Part shown: in pieces, positions 8,538 through 16,332 of the stretch
How positions within the stretch are numbered: the stretch's first letter is position 1
Layout of the letters: every line of letters begins with the position of its first letter
Assembly (NCBI GenBank): GCA_964591295.1
Contig: CAZQAG010000004.1
Span: 20,565-84,564 of the forward strand
From: VAXT01 sp964591295
GTDB taxonomy: Bacteria; Actinomycetota; Thermoleophilia; Gaiellales; Gaiellaceae
Direction: 5' to 3'
DNA: 64,000 nucleotides
Notes under the pieces: generated by a model
Told to the model about the DNA's origin: nothing
The model's input: only the letters and a program-made list of their open reading frames with translations
Database searches by the model: none
Translations under genes and position numbers: made by a program

Positions 8538-9797
8538 CTAGGCAGGCGGTGACCAGGAACGGAGCTCGGCGTTCCACAGGGTCATTCGGCCGAGGTCTCG
8601 GATTTTGCGGCCCGTCAACGGATCGAGCTCGACGATATCCGGCGCGCCACTGAAGAGGCGCCCCACTCGGACATCCCAAGAGTCGGCCGTCACCTCCCAG
8701 TGCTTTTGCCCATCGAATCCGTATGCCGCCAGTGCGTGCTGTCCGGGCTGGCCCTGGGAGCAGAGGAAGAGACCCCGCAGCTCTCGGCAGGTGTAGGGAT
8801 CCCTGATCGTCTTCTTGATCGACCAGGACTCCGTGTCGACGAGGCGGACGACGCGGATCTGGTGGTTGTCGACTGCGGCGAAGAGGCTGTTGCCCCGCCA
8901 GGCCGTCTGCCACGTGACCGCAAGCCTCGGCCTGCGTGGGGCGCGCGGCAGACCGGGAAGATCGTGGTATCGAATGCGCAGCGAGGCGAGATCGATCTCG
9001 GCAATCGGCCCTCTCGCATCGATCACCAAAGCCCGCCGACCCGCGTCGTCGAGGATGAGGGCAGGTCGGTAGTTGTCGCGCTTGGTCGTGCCGGCTCGGA
9101 TCCGGCCGAGGGTCACGGTACGTACGCGAAGGTCTGCGGAGGCGACGACCAGTCGGGCTGCTCCTACCCTTTCATGCGGAGCGAGCAAGAGAACGAGGTC
9201 CCCGTTGCGCGGCTGGCCAACACCCTCGATCGTTCCGTGGAGGTTCCGACGCCGGAGCACGCGCCGCGTCCTCGGATTGACGAAGAAGAGCTCGTGCGGA
9301 GCTTCCTCGTACTGCTCAGTGGGCTCGCCTGTCGTCGCAATGAGGCGATCGCGTCGCGGCCAGCTGCCGATCTGGACGGAACGGCGATCGCGAGCGGCGA
9401 GCCTCATCGTCCCCGCTCGGCCAAGCCGGCTGAGGTCGACGAACATGATTTCCCCGAAATTGCCCCCGCCGAGCGCGAGCGTCCTGCGGTCGGGGCCGAT
9501 GACACCGGCGCGATGGACCCAGGGGAATGGCCAGACGGTTCCCGTCCAGTCGCCAAGCTTAACCTGACGGCCTGGAATTCGCCTCAAGGTGATCGGGTCG
9601 ATCGGCTCGAGCTTTGTCGCTTCGACTCCTCGCGCTGAGAGGTAGGGAGTGAAGCGGAACACTCGCTCGCCAGCCGACTTCGATTTCTTTCCGGCGCAGG
9701 CGAACGGAACGAGCAGGAACGCAGCGATGATCGTCCCTGCGAGAATGCGGCGGCCCATGGCCACTGGAGTATGCGCCACGGAAGAACGACGATCCAT
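8538..9797 (-). CDS. Beta-propeller-like lipoprotein
   Basis: A 419-residue predicted lipoprotein with an N-terminal hydrophobic segment ending in a lipobox-like LVPFACAG. The rest has the rhythm of a WD/YVTN-type propeller: VIGPDRRTLALGGGNFGEIM, RDRLIATTGEP, RRALVIDARGPIAEIDL, ELDPLTGRKIRDLG. Two cysteines (YTCRELRGLFLCSQ) may form a disulphide. An internal ATG at residue 14 (MGRRILAG) is an equally good start. The gene sits alone between two junctions, and its stop is 7 bp from the right arm of junction 1. Probably anchored on the outer face of the membrane; role unknown. Confidence 0.75.
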   Translation of the reverse strand: MDRRSSVAHTPVAMGRRILAGTIIAAFLLVPFACAGKKSKSAGERVFRFTPYLSARGVEATKLEPIDPITLRRIPGRQVKLGDWTGTVWPFPWVHRAGVIGPDRRTLALGGGNFGEIMFVDLSRLGRAGTMRLAARDRRSVQIGSWPRRDRLIATTGEPTEQYEEAPHELFFVNPRTRRVLRRRNLHGTIEGVGQPRNGDLVLLLAPHERVGAARLVVASADLRVRTVTLGRIRAGTTKRDNYRPALILDDAGRRALVIDARGPIAEIDLASLRIRYHDLPGLPRAPRRPRLAVTWQTAWRGNSLFAAVDNHQIRVVRLVDTESWSIKKTIRDPYTCRELRGLFLCSQGQPGQHALAAYGFDGQKHWEVTADSWDVRVGRLFSGAPDIVELDPLTGRKIRDLGRMTLWNAELRSWSPPA

Positions 9798-9880
9798 GGA
9801 CGCGAGATGGGCGATCGATAGAATCTCAGAGACTCGACGCGCTCTCAGGTAAAGCTTCTTTTGGACCGAGAGGAGCGACC

Positions 9881-10023
9881 CTCCGGTTATTTCACCTGGG
9901 GTGGTTCTGGTTAACAGTCGCTTGTTGCTAGGTTAGGCAACACGGTCTCCCCTTTGTTGAGCGGTGCCCGATCACCTCAGGTCAGCTCAGATCATCCTGG
10001 GTGGGCAAAAGTCGGGCAAAAGT
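9881..10023. repeat. att-like cassette junction 2 (right half only)
   Basis: Starts at GGTTATTTCACCTGGGGTGG, which is shared with 30850-30880. It then enters the common junction at GGTTAACAGTCGCTTGTTGC (9909 onward), the TCACCTCAGGTCAGCTCAG block and right arms at 10002-10024. The tRNA-Asn acceptor and T-arm part and the left arms are missing, so it looks like an attL/attR-type half site. Confidence 0.75.
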
Positions 10024-10357
10024 TCGACGAGAGTGGAAGTCGCCCGATGCGCGAAAACCAGAGGGCGTTGCGGTCAAAAGGCAAATGACTAAGAGTTCTT
10101 GCCGAGGCCAGCCAGGCAGACGGAGACCTGGCGCGGGGTCGGTCACAAGTTCACGCTCGCAGCTGACCAAGGCAACCTCGTAACCTTCGTGTCGCTCCCC
10201 GGCGCATCAGAAGCCGGGTGATCATACGCATCTTCGCTACACGCGACCGATTCCCGGGACCGAGGCCTTGATCCGCAAAGCCCAGGATGGGCTCTTTGCC
10301 CGGCCTGCGGAAGACAGTGCGCTAAGCACCTGACCGGTTCGTACTCGGCAGACTCTC
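10024..10357. other. Gene-poor gap with a possible gene tail
   Basis: No full gene seen in 334 bp. A short plus-strand frame ending at 10221 reads FTLAADQGNLVTFVSLPG before its stop, which looks protein-like and could be the 3' remnant of a lost gene. I could not identify it. Confidence 0.3.
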
Positions 10358-10846
10358 CTAGTTCAACGGGAGCGGTATTGACGGGCCGATACCAGAGGTA
10401 TTGGGCAACTCTTGCCCGATGCCCCAATCGGTAAGTTCGAGCGTGCTCGCGTTGTAGACGGCGTGCAATGCGCGCCCCTCTCTTGGGGCTGAAGTACCGG
10501 CCGGCCCGATCGCGCCTGCCGTGAAATCTCCGCGAAAAGCCACGACGTACACATCAAAGTCGGGGGTACCGAACTCCGGCCCCCCCTGCGCCTCAAAGAA
10601 TGTGTGCTGGGTCGTTGCGACGATGACCCCATCTGTCGGATGCGACTCGCCCATGTCGGCTGCAGTACGAACTGCCAAGTCATTAAGCCTCAAGAGTTCT
10701 TCCTGGGAAAGTCCTGGGAGAGATACCGACGCAGGACTCTCCGTTGACGATCCTGCAATGCTCAGGCCAGCAGCCAACAACGCAGCGAATACGAGCCCGC
10801 TGGCGAGGAAGAGCATCCCGACCTTTTGCCTTGAACCGATACTCAT
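10358..10846 (-). CDS. Membrane-anchored hypothetical protein
   Basis: A 162-residue protein with one N-terminal membrane segment or uncleaved signal (VGMLFLASGLVFAALLAAGL). A Ser/Pro-rich linker leads to a small exported domain (VYVVAFRGDFTAGAIGPAGT, ALHAVYNASTLELTDWGIG). The C-terminal domain could be a PepSY- or lipoprotein-like fold, but I do not recognise the family. It is divergent from the gene at 11013 and shares its junction-bounded unit. Function unknown. Confidence 0.65.
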   Translation of the reverse strand: MSIGSRQKVGMLFLASGLVFAALLAAGLSIAGSSTESPASVSLPGLSQEELLRLNDLAVRTAADMGESHPTDGVIVATTQHTFFEAQGGPEFGTPDFDVYVVAFRGDFTAGAIGPAGTSAPREGRALHAVYNASTLELTDWGIGQELPNTSGIGPSIPLPLN

Positions 10847-11012
10847 TCAGGTACCCCCGATCAGAACGGGTGGTAGACGTACGCGCTGCTCGGCTCCTGT
10901 AGCCAGGGTATACCGACCCCTGGGTTGCCTGCAGGAGTGGTGACTCGAGACGAAATCTCCCCACGCTGGGCGATACGAGACGGCAGAGCAGTGCAGTACG
11001 TAGCCTTTGGCC

Positions 11013-11777
11013 ATGCGGTGCGCCGAGGGTCGTCACGCGATAGACGGTCCCGTCTGGGAGGTGCGAGGTCAGCTTCATCACTACGACCCGGAAGCAGCAG
11101 TCCATCCGCCGCTTCGAGAGCAGCTCGGAGTGTTCTCGCGACCGCCGGCTCAGGCGGACCAGGTTCCCGTCGAAATCGTCTCGACCGTTAGATCTCTCGA
11201 CGAAGGGCGCGCAGCCTTCGAGGTCCCTGAAGAGGAGATCATTTGGCCGGAGCCGAGTAGGGCGGAGCGACTTCCGCTCGTGGGCCGCCTGTTTCGCCGC
11301 ACAGTCGAGCCCGATCCAGAGATGAAGGCTCTGCTCGAGGAAATGTCGCGCAAGGCTTACGAAGACGAAGGGAGCCACTTAATTGACGAGGCCAGGCTGT
11401 TGCTCTCCTTCGACAAGCAGCCGTCGGGCGGCCTGTACGCAATTCCGACGACCACTGGACAGGTCTGGATCTATCTCGTTCAGGGAACTCCGCCCGAGCT
11501 ACGCGGTGGTCATCTGCTCAGGAGCCTCCCCAATGGGATCGACTGGCAGATCCACTCTCGGCGCGGTCCGCAGGAGGACACACGATGGGTCGCGTTCGGT
11601 CTTGTCGCCAACGAGGTCGATCGTGTCGATCTCGAATTTCTCAGCGGGATCGTCGGCGCTCAGATGGGCACCAACGCCTTCTTCTTCGAGGACGAGGGCG
11701 ACCCTTCAGCCCTCGTTGCGTTCGTGCTGCACCTGGCGGATGGAAGCTCTATGCGCATCACAACCGAGCCGAGATGA
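11013..11777 (+). CDS. Hypothetical protein with anti-sigma-like extracellular domain
   Basis: About 254 residues; start uncertain because an upstream TTG and several downstream codons are possible. The N-terminal part has no clear signal peptide, so the true 5' end may have been lost in rearrangement. The middle reads EQLGVFSRPPAQADQVPVEI, a pattern I associate with exported proteins of Thermoleophilia. The C-terminus (GLVANEVDRVDLEFLSGIVG ... NAFFFEDE ... LADGSSMRI) matches the recurring domain also found at 13771, 14826 and 29078. It ends 14 bp before the left arm of junction 3. Function unknown. Confidence 0.6.
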   Translation: MRCAEGRHAIDGPVWEVRGQLHHYDPEAAVHPPLREQLGVFSRPPAQADQVPVEIVSTVRSLDEGRAAFEVPEEEIIWPEPSRAERLPLVGRLFRRTVEPDPEMKALLEEMSRKAYEDEGSHLIDEARLLLSFDKQPSGGLYAIPTTTGQVWIYLVQGTPPELRGGHLLRSLPNGIDWQIHSRRGPQEDTRWVAFGLVANEVDRVDLEFLSGIVGAQMGTNAFFFEDEGDPSALVAFVLHLADGSSMRITTEPR

Positions 11778-11791
11778 CTCAACTGCCGATC

Positions 11792-11930
<139 letters not shown>

Positions 11931-12055
11931 CAAGCTGGATAGGAGAGCTAGCCGGACAAACATGGCCGTGAGCCTTCTCATGGCGGTGAATGTACGTGTG
12001 CTGTCACATATCTGGCGCCGATTGAACCCGCCGCTTCGGAGAGCGATCCCTTGAG

Positions 12056-13192
12056 TTAGTACCGACTGCTCAGCAGCGGCCTGGGCAAGGGGCGAATCCG
12101 TTTCCTCACAGTGCTGACGAGTTGCGTGCCGCGCCAGCGCATCGTCGTCCGTAGCCAGGTCGTCCAGCAGCAGTGGATCTGATTGAGCGTGCGCGGGTCT
12201 CGGATGAGCCCGTCGTACATGACGAGAGAGCCGCGCCGGATCCTGATGCGCGTGTTGTCGAAGCAGCCGCGGCGCACGAGGAGTTGCTCGAAGCGGCTAC
12301 GCACGCTCGAGAGCAGGCGGTAGACGCCACAGCCCGCACTTCCACCCATATCCTCGAAGAGAAGCAGGTCGGCGTGCCGATCCCCGTTCACGTCGCCGGC
12401 GCGGGCGTACACGCCGCTCACGCGGTTGACCGGGAAGCCCAGGGAGTAGACAACGCGCCAATCGCGAGTCTGCCGAACGCGCTGCCAGATGACCAGCCCA
12501 CTCGTACTCAGCGACGAGCTCACAAGGGCGGTGCGTTGCCACGCGATCGCCACCTGAGGCGTGATGCCGCCCCCCGGGGGGATCGACCACGACTGGACGA
12601 CCTCAGCATCGCCGGGAATGAGCTCAAGAAGAGGCAGGCTTTGCGGCCCCGAGACCCCGGCGAATCGCTCGGGTTGGGGAGCGGGACGCCACTTTCGCGG
12701 GGCATGGGTCGAGCGCTTGCTCAGCAGGCACTGCTCTACGACCCGCTGCTCCGTACGCGACGGCTGGTGCTGGTCCCACTCCACGACGACGTTCCGCCGG
12801 CGGTAGGCGAGCCGCTCGGCCGCACGTTTGCCGATCTGGTAGTCGAGGTTCGATCGATAGCCGCGCAGGAGGGTCGACGCCTCACGCTCCGATCGCGCGA
12901 AGTGGAAGTAGAGGATCTCCTCGCTCGGATACAGGCCGAGCTGATAGTCGCCGCCACTCGCCTTCGCCCCAATCGTGCTTCCCGACCGCACGACGAACCC
13001 GATGCGCACTCGGTGCGGCCCGTGACGGAGCTCCCGGGCCGCCGCGCGAGACGGCTGCGAGAGAACAGCCGAGCGATCGCGAAGGCACGGAACTGTTGCG
13101 GACGCCGTGAACGGCTTGGCGGCACTGCCACAGCTGACGAGGCCGATCACCCCGACAAGCAGCGCAGGCGCTGCAAGAGAGGCCACTTCCAT
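12056..13192 (-). CDS. Lipoprotein with FG-GAP/VCBS-like motif
   Basis: A 378-residue exported protein with a hydrophobic N-terminus and a lipobox at LIGLVSCGS-type position (VIGLVSCGS). Near residue 265 it has DVNGDRHADLLLFEDM, a calcium-binding FG-GAP/VCBS signature seen in surface propellers. Several cysteine pairs follow (SAGCGVYRLL, RRGCFDN). It is the only gene between junctions 3 and 4. Probably tethered outside the membrane; substrate unknown. Confidence 0.75.
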   Translation of the reverse strand: MEVASLAAPALLVGVIGLVSCGSAAKPFTASATVPCLRDRSAVLSQPSRAAARELRHGPHRVRIGFVVRSGSTIGAKASGGDYQLGLYPSEEILYFHFARSEREASTLLRGYRSNLDYQIGKRAAERLAYRRRNVVVEWDQHQPSRTEQRVVEQCLLSKRSTHAPRKWRPAPQPERFAGVSGPQSLPLLELIPGDAEVVQSWSIPPGGGITPQVAIAWQRTALVSSSLSTSGLVIWQRVRQTRDWRVVYSLGFPVNRVSGVYARAGDVNGDRHADLLLFEDMGGSAGCGVYRLLSSVRSRFEQLLVRRGCFDNTRIRIRRGSLVMYDGLIRDPRTLNQIHCCWTTWLRTTMRWRGTQLVSTVRKRIRPLPRPLLSSRY

Positions 13193-13223
13193 CAGCTTAC
13201 CGTCGCCTGCCGGACTTCAAACA

Positions 13224-13453
<230 letters not shown>

Positions 13454-13454
13454 G

Positions 13455-13488
13455 CGGAGGTCGCTTGGCCTAAGCCAAGCGACCTCCG
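13455..13488. terminator. Perfect 15-bp stem-loop next to junction 4
   Basis: CGGAGGTCGCTTGGC at 13455-13469, loop CTAA, and an exact reverse complement at 13474-13488. There is no T-run on either side, so it may be a protein site or cruciform rather than a classic terminator. It abuts the right arm of the junction. I see no gene between it and 13771. Confidence 0.6.
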
Positions 13489-13770
13489 GTCGCCTCTTAG
13501 CCTGTTCAAAGTGCCTTAAGGTTCTCCCAGACGACAACCATTGTCATCGCGTACGTGATAGGTTCCTCCCCGAGGAGTGACTGCGGCCGCTTCCTGGCCC
13601 CCAACCGGATCGCGACAGATCCGTGCTTTCCCAGGAAGGAGTTGATGCCGCGAAGCCAATTCCGTCTCGGGCTTCCCAGCAGGGGCGTGTCGTGCGGCTA
13701 CCACGTCACGTCCGAGGGGAGCATCTGCGCCCGCCTAAGCCTGCTAGCCGAGACCTAAAGGAGGAGGAGT

Positions 13771-14757
13771 ATGGACCGAGCAATCCTCACCCAAGGAATG
13801 AGTTGGCTACTGCGCTCACTAATGCTCGTGACGGTAGTGACGGCGTTCTCAGCCGGCGCTCCCCAGAAAGCCTCGGCCACGAGCATGCACTGCGGTAATC
13901 CCGCGGGATACTGCTACTGGGGCTACAACATCGTTTCCAACTCGGTGAACACGACCGTCACTGGGACGTTCAACAGCTGGATCGACTCCTATTTGGACAA
14001 GGAGTCCGGGGGAACGGTCCTGCACGGCTGGTATGCCAGCCCGAGCTGCGGCGAGTACTTGAGCGCGAACACGAACGGCATCTACACACCCGCTGACACG
14101 GGAAGCGGCTGCCCGAGCTACTCCCAGCGCTTTGTCCAGTACTCGAGTGGAACTCAGTCGTACTTGCTTATCGACTCCTGTGCGGCGCAAAGCGGACTGT
14201 GCTCAGCGGGTCCCTGGAGCCGCTCGAAGCCGAAAGCTCGGGATAGTGAGATGACCCGCGGCCAGCAAGTCTCTCTGTTGCCGTCTGACCTTTGGAGGAT
14301 CCAGAGGCTCACTGGTCGTGGTGCGTCGCTGGGCGAGGTCTTTCTGCTCCGTATCGAGGCCTCGCGCGCGTACTACCGAATCTCGAACAGTTCTGGCGGT
14401 GACTGCTACGCAGTCGGGCCGAGTCTCGCGGTGGAGTATCGCCTGGGCCAGGCGGCGTGCGCACGCGACTTTCCGTCAGGCCGTCAGCCAGTGCTCGACT
14501 TCTCAGTCGTGCGCGAAATGCCAGGCGATCCAACCTCTGTCCGGGTGACCAGGAGCGAGGGCTTCGCTGCCGACAGAGTCGCCGAGGTCGAGTTTCAGAC
14601 CGCCGACGGCCAAGTCGTAGGCACTGCACGCGTGGTCGACAACGTCTATTCGGCCCAGTCGTTGCCGGACGTTCAGATCACAAAAATACTGGCCAGGGAC
14701 TATCAGGGCTCAGTCGTCTGGAGCCAACCTATCTCGTACTGGGAGTTGACTCCCTAA
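13771..14757 (+). CDS. Secreted hypothetical protein with anti-sigma-like C-terminal domain
   Basis: A 328-residue exported protein. The ATG is preceded by a strong AAAGGAGGAGG site, followed by a signal peptide (LMLVTVVTAFSAGAPQKASA). The mature part is rich in aromatic residues and cysteines (MHCGNPAGYCYWGYNIVSNS, SPSCGEYL, DSCAAQSGLC), as in small carbohydrate-binding or enzyme-like surface domains. The C-terminal ~90 residues (VTRSEGFAADRVAEVEF, RVVDNVYSAQSLPDVQI) match the domain repeated in three other cassette proteins. It faces the convergent sigma/anti-sigma operon across a shared terminator. Function unknown. Confidence 0.75.
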   Translation: MDRAILTQGMSWLLRSLMLVTVVTAFSAGAPQKASATSMHCGNPAGYCYWGYNIVSNSVNTTVTGTFNSWIDSYLDKESGGTVLHGWYASPSCGEYLSANTNGIYTPADTGSGCPSYSQRFVQYSSGTQSYLLIDSCAAQSGLCSAGPWSRSKPKARDSEMTRGQQVSLLPSDLWRIQRLTGRGASLGEVFLLRIEASRAYYRISNSSGGDCYAVGPSLAVEYRLGQAACARDFPSGRQPVLDFSVVREMPGDPTSVRVTRSEGFAADRVAEVEFQTADGQVVGTARVVDNVYSAQSLPDVQITKILARDYQGSVVWSQPISYWELTP

Positions 14758-14769
14758 CCCATTCTGAAA

Positions 14770-14816
14770 GCCACACGCCGGAGACGAACTACGTGCCGCC
14801 CCGGCGTGTGGCTTTT
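14770..14816. terminator. Intrinsic terminator between convergent genes
   Basis: GCCACACGCCGG at 14770-14781 pairs exactly with CCGGCGTGTGGC at 14801-14812 and is followed by TTTT. It lies 13 bp after the 13771 gene and just past the end of the opposing 14826 gene, so it can serve both. Confidence 0.85.
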
Positions 14817-14825
14817 CCCTCGTAG

Positions 14826-15566
14826 CTACTTTTGCGCACAACCCTTGCGCGCGAAGCACTGCACGTGCAGGCGATCTCCATTCGCGTCTAGGGCCACAAT
14901 GCCGAGAACGCCCGCGCTCGGAAGATCCTCCATGCGGGAATAGACGTTCTGGTCGACGGGAGTCTCGGCCTCGACTCCGTTGGCCGTGAGGATCCCAACG
15001 CTGGAAACACTGTCGTCGGCGAACCCCTCTAGACGGATCAAAGAGGGGCTCTCCGAAGAGAAGCTAAAGACACTCTGATCAAGGATCGGAAGTGCGGGCG
15101 ATGGGAAGTCCGGTGAGCAAATGATCGACCCGAGCATGCGGGCGCTTCCCAGGACGCCAACTGAGACGCAGAGTCCGCCACCCTTTCGATTGGCCACGAA
15201 GAACGCATGGCCGTCGCGGGTAGCGATCTGTCGAAGCGAGCTCGCGCCGAACTGGGCTAGATCATCGCGCTTGGACGCCGGCACGCGCGGCGAAACGCCG
15301 GTTGCCATCGCACCGATCACATGTAGGTCGTATGAGGAAAAGCGCTCGGCCGCGACGGGTGTCCCTCCGCCGAAGAAGCCGAGAGCGCGACCGCCAATAG
15401 CGGCGGCGGGCGCTGCGATTGCGATTCCCACAACCGCAATTACGACTGTCGCCGTGACCCGTCGCCGCCTCGTGCTCCGCGCACGCTTCTGCACGTCGTC
15501 CCAACTCGCACCCGCTACGGGCGCGTCGACGACCAGCTCATCTAGAACGCTCTCGAACTCACTCAT
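14826..15566 (-). CDS. Membrane anti-sigma-like partner protein
   Basis: A 246-residue protein: cytoplasmic N-terminus (FESVLDELVVDAPVAGASWD), Arg-rich stop-transfer (RSTRRRR), one membrane helix (VTATVVIAVVGIAIAAPAAA), then an external domain. The external C-terminus (IRLEGFADDSVSSVGILTA, DQNVYSRMEDLPSAGVLGI) carries the domain shared with 11013, 13771 and 29078. It is translated after the ECF sigma gene with an ATGA overlap, so anti-sigma function is the natural inference. No zinc-binding HxxxCxxC motif is visible, so it is not a classic ZAS anti-sigma. Confidence 0.75.
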   Translation of the reverse strand: MSEFESVLDELVVDAPVAGASWDDVQKRARSTRRRRVTATVVIAVVGIAIAAPAAAIGGRALGFFGGGTPVAAERFSSYDLHVIGAMATGVSPRVPASKRDDLAQFGASSLRQIATRDGHAFFVANRKGGGLCVSVGVLGSARMLGSIICSPDFPSPALPILDQSVFSFSSESPSLIRLEGFADDSVSSVGILTANGVEAETPVDQNVYSRMEDLPSAGVLGIVALDANGDRLHVQCFARKGCAQK

Positions 15567-16048
15567 GGTGTTACCTCCTGAAGTTGCTGGCGCAATGCAC
15601 CGCGGGCAGTTGTGATGGAGGCAGAGACTGTGCCGGAACTTACGCCGAGCACTTCGGCGATCTGTGAATAGGACAGATCGGCGTAATAGCGGAGGAAGAT
15701 CGCTAGCCGCTGGCGCTCTGGGAGCGCGAGCAGCAACTCCCTCACGACGTCATGCGACTCGCTTTCCGTTTCGAGCGCACGCACAAGTGGAAGCGGACGC
15801 GACTCCCGCCGACGGGCACGTTGCCGGTCATGAGCAACGTTGACGACGATTCGCCATAGCCACGCCTCAAGGTTGCCGTCACCGCGAAAACTCCCTCGGC
15901 GCCGCAAGGCAATCGCGAACGCCTCTTGAACGACGTCCAATGCTGCTTCGCCGTCGCGCAGCAGCGCCGTTGCGCCGAGCGCGAATGCTCGAAAGCGCGC
16001 GCGGTAGAGCGCCTCGATCTCGGCTTCTCGCGAGTCTTTGCCCTTCAT
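15563..16048 (-). CDS. ECF-type RNA polymerase sigma factor
   Basis: A 161-residue sigma-70 family protein with region 2 (ALDVVQEAFAIALRRRGSF, EAWLWRIVVNVAHD) and region 4 (LALPERQRLAIFLRYYADLS, YSQIAEVLGVSSGTVSASI). Length and layout fit small ECF sigmas, which direct polymerase to a few stress or envelope promoters. Its stop overlaps the start of the membrane partner. Finding a regulatory pair as cassette cargo is unusual; the neighbouring secreted protein at 13771 shares the partner's external domain and may be its target. Confidence 0.92.
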   Translation of the reverse strand: MKGKDSREAEIEALYRARFRAFALGATALLRDGEAALDVVQEAFAIALRRRGSFRGDGNLEAWLWRIVVNVAHDRQRARRRESRPLPLVRALETESESHDVVRELLLALPERQRLAIFLRYYADLSYSQIAEVLGVSSGTVSASITTARGALRQQLQEVTP

Positions 16049-16150
16049 CAGGAGTACGACGATCGTACCGGCCTATTTTCCTTAGGCGCCCCCTAGTTGG
16101 AGACCTCCGACAATCAGGCTGGGGTCTTTGGGGGTTGGAGTCGGGCGGCG

Positions 16151-16324
16151 GCGACTCTCTGGTTATGTCACTAAGGGTTGGACGCGACGGCCGGCGAATC
16201 GCTGGTTATGTCACTAAGGGTTGGACTCCGGCGGCCGGCGAATCGCTGGTTATGTCAACTGAGGGGTCGCACCTCAAGCGAGCGGCGACGAGTCATGTCA
16301 GGCGGGCAAAAGTTTGGGCAAAAG
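16151..16324. repeat. Cassette junction, variant family with three short tandem repeats
   Basis: CTGGTTATGTCACTAAGGG occurs at 16159 and 16202, and a variant (CTGGTTATGTCAACTGAGGG) at 16246, giving periods of 43 and 44 bp with GGCCGGCGAATCG between. It ends in the usual right arms GGGCAAAAGTTTGGGCAAAAG at 16304-16324, nine bases before the stop of the next gene. The tRNA-Asn part is absent. The same CTGGTTATGTCACT element recurs at 30811. Confidence 0.75.
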
Positions 16325-16332
16325 GCGGTTGC

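Noticed and set aside
16159..16265. CRISPR array
   Set aside because: Three units, one imperfect, with spacer-like parts that are themselves repeated (GGCCGGCGAATCG). No cas genes.
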